From Rhodococcus sp. 06-235-1A (GTDB lineage: Bacteria; Actinomycetota; Actinomycetes; Mycobacteriales; Mycobacteriaceae): a stretch of 64,000 nt of DNA. Shown here piece by piece: positions 57,156 through 64,000 of this stretch. Position 1 is the stretch's first letter. Each line of letters starts with the position of its first letter. The notes under the pieces were generated by a model. It saw nothing but the letters and a program-made list of their open reading frames with translations. It made no database searches and was not told the DNA's origin. Made by a program: the position numbers and the translations under genes. The stretch lies in the NCBI RefSeq assembly GCF_002258785.1, contig NZ_NOYI01000021.1, positions 248,001-312,000 of the forward strand. The letters run 5' to 3'.

Positions 57156-58494
57156 TTGGCACGTCGCGCCGGGGTCAACGAGGCCCCGAGTGCGAGGAGT
57201 CCACCGCACAGCACCGTTCCGGCGATGACCGCCCACGGCAGGGTGGGCGCGGTGAGCCCGCGAGAATCCAGGGAACCCAGCAGTGATTGTGCTGCGGCCC
57301 AGCCGTAGACGATGCCGAGGATCAGCCCGAAGCCCATCGATGCGACCACCATCTGAGTGCTTTCCGAGACGATCATCGCTCGAATCTGCTTGCGGGTGAA
57401 TCCGAGTGCGCGGAGCAATCCGATTTCGCGGGTGCGCTGAAGGATGCTCAGCAGCAGGTTGTTCACCATCCCGACCGCCGCGATGACCGCGGAGAAGCCG
57501 ATGAGTCCGGTCATGATTCCTACTGTCACAGTGAGCACTTGGCCGACCGTGGCCTCGTCGTATTCGTCGACGAGCATCGACCGGTAGCTGTACATCGCGA
57601 CCGCGAACGTCGTCACCAACGTCACCCCGATCAACAGTCCCACCGCGGTACGGGTACTGCGATCCGGATAGCGGATGGCGTTGGCGGACGCCAATCGGGC
57701 AGCGGGTCCACGGCCGGACAGCCTGCCGACCAGTTTCAGTGTCGCGGGCACGATGCGGTAGGCCCCGACCATGATTCCGGTGAACGACGCGACACCACCG
57801 AGGAAGGCCACCAGAACCCCGCCCGGGTTGACCATCCCGATCAGGACTCCGAGCCCCAGCAGAGCCACGCCGCCTGCGATGAGCACGATCGAGAGCGCGG
57901 TCCTGATCCGACGCGACCGCGGAGCCTCCACGCCCGTGTCGACGGCACCTCCGGTTGCCTGAACGGGAGTGACGTCCAGAACCTTTCGAGACCCCACATA
58001 CGACGCGACAGTCGTCGTCAGCACCACGATCACGACCGGAAGAATCACCAGCGGTTGAACGGATGTGTACTGCACATCCGGCAACTGACCGGCCGAGACC
58101 GCAACGGCCCGCGCCAGGTGACTCGCGCCGACGCCGAGGACCATACCGACTGCGCCACCGAACAATCCGACGACAAGGCCCTCGCGTGCTACCGATCGGC
58201 GCAGGTCACGAGAGCGGGCTCCCAACAGACGAAGTAGTGCGATGGTGCGGGTGCGCCCCGCGACGATCGTCGCGAACGTGTTCGAGGTGACCACTGCCGC
58301 GACGTACAACGCCAAGCCGATGAACACCAACGCCACGCTGTACAGCGCGGTGACGGCAGCACCGTCGGTGTCCCCGAAGATATCGACCAGAAACGCGGTC
58401 GCCTGAATCAGCACTACACCGAAGAACGATGCCAGCGACGTCACCAGAATGCTGGCACCGTGCTCTTTCGACGCCCTCGCTGAAGTCAACCCAC

Positions 58495-58498
<4 letters not shown>
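57119..58498 (-). CDS. ABC transporter permease with two FtsX domains
   Basis: A 459-residue membrane protein with about ten hydrophobic segments. Two FtsX-type blocks are visible: ALYVAAVVTSNTFATIVAGRTRTIALLRLLGARSRDLRRS and GMVNNLLLSILQRTREIGLLRALGFTRKQIRAMI. Each has the cytoplasmic coupling motif E/T-I-A/G-L-L-R-A/L-L-G. It lacks the large extracytoplasmic MacB-type domain, so the two FtsX units are packed more tightly than in the usual 800-residue proteins. Its start overlaps the ATPase stop by four bases. Confidence 0.85.
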
Positions 58499-59247
<749 letters not shown>

Positions 59248-59328
59248 GCCCACAACGCTATGAATCGAACGGCCCCGAGTAATCAGGCTCGAGTCTTCGC
59301 GTCGTACATCTGCAGGATGACTTCGGTG

Positions 59329-59991
59329 TCAGTCTCCGGTGAGTCCGTGCTCGAACGCATAGACCACCAACTGCACCCGATCACGCAGGTGCAGCTTGGC
59401 GAATATGCGGCTGATGTGCGTCTTCACCGTCGCCTCGCTCAGGTACTCCAGCTCGGCGATCTCCGAGTTGGACAACCCGCGGGCAGTGAGCCGGAAGAGC
59501 TCCTTCTCCCGCGCAGTGAGAGTGGCGAAGGCGTCCGGAACCTTCGGTGCCGCCGGCGTCGGCGTGAAATGAGCCAGCAAACCCGTCGTCGCGGAGGCAG
59601 CGATCACCGAATTACCCGCGTGCACCGTACGGATCGCGGCAAGCAGAAATTCCGGATCCGCATCCTTGAGTACGAATCCGCTTGCCCCCGAACGAATTGC
59701 CCGTGCAGCACTCTCGTCGAGGTCGAACGTGGTCAGAACCAGGATGCGCGGAGGAGTATCGGAGGCAGCCAGAATCTGCTCGGTCGCGGCGATGCCGTCG
59801 AGCACCGGCATCCGGACGTCCATGAGCATCACGTCGGGAGTTGCGGACGCGGCGAGTTCGACGGCTTCTCGCCCGTTGCCCGCCTCGCCGACGAACTCCA
59901 GATCGGCCTGCGAGGAGATGAGCATGCGAATGCCCGCCCGGAACAGTTGCTGGTCGTCGACCAGCGCAACTCTGATGCGATCGGTATTCAC
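59329..59991 (-). CDS. NarL/LuxR-type response regulator
   Basis: A 220-residue regulator. The receiver has ALVDDQQLFRAGIRMLI, phosphoacceptor Asp in VMLMDVRMPVLDG (about residue 55) and the Lys in GFVLKDADPEFLL. The LuxR HTH is TAREKELFRLTARGLSNSEIAELEYLSEATVKTHISRIFAKLHLRDRVQLVVYA. The GTG at 59991 overlaps the kinase stop (GTGA), so the pair is coupled. It lies 81 bases before the ABC transporter genes on the same strand and probably regulates them. Confidence 0.92.
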   Translation of the reverse strand: MNTDRIRVALVDDQQLFRAGIRMLISSQADLEFVGEAGNGREAVELAASATPDVMLMDVRMPVLDGIAATEQILAASDTPPRILVLTTFDLDESAARAIRSGASGFVLKDADPEFLLAAIRTVHAGNSVIAASATTGLLAHFTPTPAAPKVPDAFATLTAREKELFRLTARGLSNSEIAELEYLSEATVKTHISRIFAKLHLRDRVQLVVYAFEHGLTGD

Positions 59992-61184
59992 GTGGTGCCC
60001 TTCGTCGAGGGGGTGGTGGCCGGTAACCATGCCGTCACCGTCCATGACGCGTCGTCGCCGGATGCGGAGTACGTGCCACCGGAGAGCCCGGCGCGTTCCT
60101 TCATTCCTGCGACTCCGTGACCGGAGGATTCGGGGGCCGAACGCCCGGGGAGCACGCTGTTGCGCACCGTCAGTTCGATGCCGGCAGAATCGGATTCGAT
60201 GGTCACGGTCACCGGCCGGTCCGGATCACCGTGCCGCAGTGCGTTGGTCAGCGATTCTTGGGCGATGCGATACAACGCCAAGTGCGTTCCGGCACCCAAC
60301 GAGACCTCGGTGGGGTCGATCGAGGAGTCGATGTTCAATCCGGTGGCACGCATCTGATCGAACAGACGCTCCAGATCGCCTGGGCCCGGGGTCGGTAGAT
60401 CACCCTGGCTGTGGCGAAGCTGACCCAGCAGGACCCGAACGTCGGACAGAGCTTCGCGGGCGGTGTCGGAGATGGTCGTCAGTGCGGTGTCGACGGCTGC
60501 GGGGTCCACGGTGCGCACATAGCGTGCCCCGTCGGCCTGCGCGATCACCACCGCGAGCGAGTGCGCCACGATGTCGTGCATGTCGCGGGCAATTCTGTTG
60601 CGCTCCTGCTCGATTGCCACTTCGTGTTCGGCCCGTGCCTGATGCACCTCGGCGAGCTCGCGCGCGTGCGCGGATTCGATGGCGGTGCGCCTGGCGTAGG
60701 CGAGCCGGCCCAGAGCCCAGGACAATCCCAGCATGGCCCACAGACCGGCGAGGAGCAGAGCGAACTGCGCGAGTCGCGGCTCCTGGTAGCCCTCTTCCGT
60801 GGGCGGACCGAACGGATTGCCGTCCACGTACGCCATGTACAGCGCCGCGATCACTCCGCCGCCGACGGCAGATGCGAGCCCGACGCGTCGAAGCACGCTA
60901 TCGCCGTAGGCGGCCGAGCAGTACAGAATCGCGAAGATGGCGGTGTCCGCCGAGAGGGGGAGCACTCCGCTGACCATCTGCACGATCGCAAGCACCCAGG
61001 CGAGCGCCAACGACCAGCGTGGTGAGCGGCGACGGACGGCCAGGGCTACGCCGAAACCGACCAGAATGCCCGCGCCTGCGGTACCGGAGACTCCGTTGAG
61101 AGTGGACGACAGCAACAGTAGAACGAAGACGACGGCATAGGCGATGTCGAGCACCTGCCGGGAGATCGAACGCTTGCGCAGCAC
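59988..61184 (-). CDS. NarL-family sensor histidine kinase (HisKA_3)
   Basis: A 398-residue kinase. The N-terminal half has five or six TM segments and no large extracytoplasmic domain, as in intramembrane-sensing kinases. The HisKA_3 box holds His in RNRIARDMHDIVAHSLAVVIAQADGA, and the HATPase has LYRIAQESLTNALRHG and GHGVAGMKERAGL. It shares an operon with its regulator and the ABC transporter, an arrangement seen in Gram-positive systems that sense cell-wall-active compounds. Confidence 0.9.
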   Translation of the reverse strand: MLRKRSISRQVLDIAYAVVFVLLLLSSTLNGVSGTAGAGILVGFGVALAVRRRSPRWSLALAWVLAIVQMVSGVLPLSADTAIFAILYCSAAYGDSVLRRVGLASAVGGGVIAALYMAYVDGNPFGPPTEEGYQEPRLAQFALLLAGLWAMLGLSWALGRLAYARRTAIESAHARELAEVHQARAEHEVAIEQERNRIARDMHDIVAHSLAVVIAQADGARYVRTVDPAAVDTALTTISDTAREALSDVRVLLGQLRHSQGDLPTPGPGDLERLFDQMRATGLNIDSSIDPTEVSLGAGTHLALYRIAQESLTNALRHGDPDRPVTVTIESDSAGIELTVRNSVLPGRSAPESSGHGVAGMKERAGLSGGTYSASGDDASWTVTAWLPATTPSTKGTT

Positions 61185-61202
61185 TCGATCAGACTACGTG
61201 GA

Positions 61203-61829
61203 TCAATTGGTGCGGCGACGAGCCTTCTCGAGTGCGGCCAGCGTCGTCAACACGGTTGTCCGCTGACGCTCCAGGTCCTTCATGCGGGCACGCGCAGGGA
61301 GGCCCTGAACGCCGTCGAGCGCGCTGATCTGTTCGTCCACTGCGGTGAGCTGCCCCAGCAACTTCTCCACGCGGGACTGCAGTTCGATGGCGTCGATTCC
61401 GGTGACACCGGCCTGCGACTTCTTGGTCGGTGCCTTGGCTGGAGTCGACGACGGCGACGCAGGCGCGTTCACAGCCGCAGCTGCCCTGGGACGCAACGCT
61501 TTGCGCACGGCGGCGGGGTCGGGAAGCTTCTCGAGGCGGATCCGGTTGAGAACCTCACGCGCATCGCGAGCGTTGACGCGGAACTCGCGCTCCTCGTCGT
61601 CCTCGGACGCGAGCGTTCCCCCCAGGGGTCTCAGGCCGTACATTCCGATGAAGTGCTTGGCCTCGTCGATGACGGCTTCCTTCTCGCGGCACAGTCCGCA
61701 GCGCGGCTCGTTCCGGAAGGTTTCGACGCTGTCGGTGCTACCGCACCAGACGCACCCGCCCGGCGTCCACCGAGCAATTCTGACGGTAGTAGTTCCAGCC
61801 GGGCCGTTGAGAGAGTGCGCGTCGATCAC
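61203..61829 (-). CDS. Hypothetical protein with N-terminal zinc ribbon
   Basis: A 208-residue protein. Residues 24-51 have two CxxC pairs (GGCVWCGSTDSVETF and RCGLCREKEAVI) suited to one zinc ion. A helical region (AKHFIGMYGLRPLGGTL, NARDAREVLNRIRLEKLPDP), an Ala/Pro/Lys linker (110-143) and a C-terminal coiled coil (about 150-205, LQSRVEKLLGQLTAVDEQISALDG) follow. It may bind nucleic acid or protein. The start is GTG at 61829. It lies upstream of the histidine kinase and downstream of the structured element after prs. Confidence 0.65.
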   Translation of the reverse strand: MIDAHSLNGPAGTTTVRIARWTPGGCVWCGSTDSVETFRNEPRCGLCREKEAVIDEAKHFIGMYGLRPLGGTLASEDDEEREFRVNARDAREVLNRIRLEKLPDPAAVRKALRPRAAAAVNAPASPSSTPAKAPTKKSQAGVTGIDAIELQSRVEKLLGQLTAVDEQISALDGVQGLPARARMKDLERQRTTVLTTLAALEKARRRTN

Positions 61830-61854
61830 GACGAGTCATCTTAGGTGACAACGA

Positions 61855-61951
61855 AACCCGCCCCACACACCCCCGTCTCGCGAGCTGCATATTCCGGTCA
61901 CGGACGTGACGTAGTTCATGCAGTGCGGACGGAGAGTGGGTGGGGCGGGTT
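61855..61951. other. Nested long-stem structured element downstream of prs
   Basis: Outer 12-base perfect arms AACCCGCCCCAC (61855-61866) and GTGGGGCGGGTT (61940-61951) enclose CTGCAT/ATGCAG, which encloses GTCACG-ga-CGTGAC. As prs transcript (minus strand) it ends in TTTCGTT, consistent with a terminator, but it is larger and more layered than needed for one. Confidence 0.6.
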
Positions 61952-61976
61952 CCGGTCGAGCGAAACAGACCTATTG

Positions 61977-62960
61977 TTATGCGCTGCCGTTGAAAAGGCT
62001 GGTGACCGAACCGTTTTCGAAGACCTCGCGGATGGTGCGGGCCAGCAGCGGTGCGATCGAGAGCTCGGTCAGGGTTGCGAAGCGCTTGTCGTCGCTGATC
62101 GGCAGGGTGTTGGTGACGACGACTTCCTTGGCACCGCAGTTGGCGAGGCGTTCGGCGGCCGGGTTGGACAGGACACCGTGGGTCGCGGCGATGACGACGT
62201 CGCCCGCGCCTGCTTCCTTGAGAACCTTCACGGCCCCCGCGATGGTCCCGCCGGTGTCGATCATGTCGTCGATGAGAATGCAGGTGCGACCCTCGACCTC
62301 GCCGACGACGCGGTTGGACTTGACCTGGTTGGGCACCAGCGGATCACGCGTCTTGTGGATGAAGGCCAGCGGCGCGCCGCCGAAGGAGTCCGCCCACTTC
62401 TCGGCGACGCGGACACGGCCCGAGTCGGGGGAGACGACGGTGATGTGTTCGAGGCTGTACTTGCCGCGAATGTGATCGGCGAGCTGGCTGTGCGCGTGCA
62501 TGTGGTCGACGGGGCCGTCGAAGAAGCCTTGGATCTGATCGGTGTGCAGGTCGACGGTGATGATGCGGTCGGCACCTGCGGTCTTGAGCAGATCTGCAAC
62601 GAGGCGGGCGGAGATGGGCTCGCGGCCGCGGTGCTTCTTGTCCTGGCGGGCGTACGGGTAGAACGGCAGGATCGCGGTGATGCGCTTGGCCGATCCACGC
62701 TTGAGAGCGTCGATCATGATGAGCTGTTCCATCAGCCACGTGTTGAGCGGGAACGGGTGCGACTGCAGCACGAATGCGTCCGAGCCGCGGACCGACTCCT
62801 CGAAGCGAACGAAGATCTCGCCGTTGGCGAAGTCACGTGCCGTCTGCGGGGTGACGTCGATTCCGAGTTCCTTGGCGACCTGCTCGGCCAACTCCGGATG
62901 TGCTCGACCAGAAAACAACATCAGGTTCTTCTGGTTGTCGATCCAATTAGGGGTGGTCAC
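61977..62960 (-). CDS. prs: Ribose-phosphate pyrophosphokinase
   Basis: A 327-residue PRPP synthetase. It has [21 protein letters not shown], the flexible loop [25 protein letters not shown], the PRPP-binding [18 protein letters not shown], and the signature [25 protein letters not shown]. It makes PRPP for nucleotides, histidine and, through decaprenyl-phosphoribose, arabinan of the cell wall. The GTG at 62960 overlaps the glmU stop by four bases. It corresponds to Rv1017c. Confidence 0.95.
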   Translation of the reverse strand: MTTPNWIDNQKNLMLFSGRAHPELAEQVAKELGIDVTPQTARDFANGEIFVRFEESVRGSDAFVLQSHPFPLNTWLMEQLIMIDALKRGSAKRITAILPFYPYARQDKKHRGREPISARLVADLLKTAGADRIITVDLHTDQIQGFFDGPVDHMHAHSQLADHIRGKYSLEHITVVSPDSGRVRVAEKWADSFGGAPLAFIHKTRDPLVPNQVKSNRVVGEVEGRTCILIDDMIDTGGTIAGAVKVLKEAGAGDVVIAATHGVLSNPAAERLANCGAKEVVVTNTLPISDDKRFATLTELSIAPLLARTIREVFENGSVTSLFNGSA

Positions 62961-64000
62961 TGCTCTTCGCCGTCCTTTTGTTCGTACGCGTGTGCCGACT
63001 CGGCTGCCCGAGCACGTGCCGCAGCGTCTGCTGATGCCGTGCCGGGACGCTTTTCTTCGACCCAGCCATCGATGTTGCGCTGGGAACCGGCGGAGACGGC
63101 GAGCGCCCCCGGCGGTACATCGTTGCGGAGCACTGTGCCGGCTCCGGTGTAGGCACCGTCGCCCACTCGAACGGGGGCCACGAACATGTTGTCCGAGCCC
63201 GTCCTGACGTGTGAACCCACGACTGTCCGACTCTTGTTCACGCCGTCGTAGTTCACGAAGACGCTCGAGGCACCGATATTGGAGTGATCACCGATCGTCG
63301 CGTCACCGACGTAGGTCAGATGGGGGACTTTGGAGTGATCGCCGATGGTCGAGTTCTTCGTCTCCACGAACGTGCCGATTTTGGAGCCGACACCGATTCG
63401 GGAACCCGGACGAAGGTAGGCGAAGGGCCCGACCGTGGCGTCCGGTCCGATCACGGCCTGCTCGGCGTGCGTGCGGACCACCGACGCGCGCTCCCCGATC
63501 TCGACATCACGCAGGGTCGAATCCGGCCCGACGATCGCGTCGTCGGCGATGTGGGTCTTGCCGTGCAACTGGACACCGGGTTCGAGGCGGACGTCGGCAC
63601 CCAACGTGACGTCGATGTCGATCCAGGTGGTCGACGGGTCCACCACGGTGACGCCGGCCCGCATGTGCCGCTCGATGATGTGCCGATTGAGTACCGACGT
63701 GACGTGCGCCAACTGCACGCGATCGTTGACGCCCACCACCAGGTCGGGATCGGCCAGCTGGGTGCCGTACACGGCCTTGCCGTCGGCCTTGCTGATCTTG
63801 ACGACATCGGTCAGGTACAGCTCGTGCTGGGCGTTCGCGGTGCTGAGTTTGCCGAGCGCGGTGCGCAGGGCAACAGCATCGAACGCGTAGACGCCGGAGT
63901 TGACCTCACCGATCAGCACCTGAGCGGGAGTGGCGTCGGCGTGTTCGACGATCTCGGCCACTTCGCCGTCGTCGGTGCGCACGATGCGGCCGTAGCCGTT
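62957..64000 (-). CDS. glmU: Bifunctional GlmU, C-terminal part
   Basis: The 3' part of the gene (about 347 codons); the start is beyond the right edge. The end of the uridylyltransferase domain ([22 protein letters not shown]) and the left-handed beta-helix acetyltransferase domain (hexapeptide repeats, [28 protein letters not shown], with the catalytic region [24 protein letters not shown]) are present. The Ala/Glu-rich tail is typical of actinobacteria. It makes UDP-N-acetylglucosamine and is coupled to prs (4-base overlap), as in Rv1018c-Rv1017c. Confidence 0.95.
   Translation of the reverse strand, partial: NGYGRIVRTDDGEVAEIVEHADATPAQVLIGEVNSGVYAFDAVALRTALGKLSTANAQHELYLTDVVKISKADGKAVYGTQLADPDLVVGVNDRVQLAHVTSVLNRHIIERHMRAGVTVVDPSTTWIDIDVTLGADVRLEPGVQLHGKTHIADDAIVGPDSTLRDVEIGERASVVRTHAEQAVIGPDATVGPFAYLRPGSRIGVGSKIGTFVETKNSTIGDHSKVPHLTYVGDATIGDHSNIGASSVFVNYDGVNKSRTVVGSHVRTGSDNMFVAPVRVGDGAYTGAGTVLRNDVPPGALAVSAGSQRNIDGWVEEKRPGTASADAAARARAAESAHAYEQKDGEEQ

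Overview
The window is high-GC, densely coding DNA from a mycolic-acid actinomycete of the Nocardiaceae, most probably a Rhodococcus (inference). The evidence is an MspA-type porin, an RpfB resuscitation factor, the Pmt protein mannosyltransferase, GlpR and a WS/DGAT acyltransferase. Gene order closely follows the Mycobacterium tuberculosis Rv0981-Rv1018c segment: mprA-mprB-pepD-moaB2, mscL, ruc (Rv0991c), the folate cyclo-ligase gene, galU, glp/moeA1, rimJ, glpR, pmt/rsmI, metG/tatD-rpfB-ksgA-ispE, a pks16-like ligase/pth-rplY, and prs-glmU. Several blocks interrupt this backbone.

Layout. 1-1.9 kb: 5' end of corA, a VOC protein, a secreted PASTA protein and a TRIC-family channel. 1.9-6.5 kb: the MprAB envelope-stress system with the HtrA-like protease PepD and MoaB2; MprA boxes precede both mprA and pepD. 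6.5-9.1 kb: an MspA-like porin behind a long dyad-rich leader, a lipoprotein and mscL. 9.1-15.1 kb: SAF protein, ruc with a CIRCE operator, fthC-like gene, galU, and the Glp/RimJ/GlpR block; Glp and GlpR are a cell-division pair. 15.1-22.7 kb: tRNA-Ala(CGC) followed by accessory genes (orphan protein, GT2 glycosyltransferase, two coupled GyrI-like proteins, TetR, SDR, SoxR, ArsC-like, GntR, DoxX).

22.7-38.2 kb: backbone genes pmt, rsmI, metG, tatD, rpfB, ksgA, ispE and an ABC-F gene, interspersed with lipid enzymes (alpha/beta hydrolase, WS/DGAT), a secreted protein, a NUC1 nuclease and a WYL regulator. 38.2-46.4 kb: DUF4166, an HIBCH-like hydrolase, a disordered protein, pnuC, prfC, the pks16-like ligase, pth and rplY. 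46.5-61.8 kb: a block of about 15 kb between rplY and prs, holding a TetR/EamA pair, the ergothioneine operon egtABCD with a divergent EgtE-like PLP enzyme, regulator/reductase pairs, and an ABC transporter next to a NarL-type two-component system. 61.8-64 kb: a structured intergenic element, prs and the 3' part of glmU.

Non-coding signals of note are four copies of a dispersed 40-base palindrome with a conserved right-hand tail, a four-copy 33-base tandem repeat between rpfB and ksgA, a perfect 26-base inverted repeat before mscL, and compact operator-like dyads in three regulator intergenic regions. I found no CRISPR array, insertion sequence, integrase or phage gene. The closest things to undescribed biology are the palindrome family, the coupled GyrI-like pair beside a glycosyltransferase, and the nested structured element downstream of prs.
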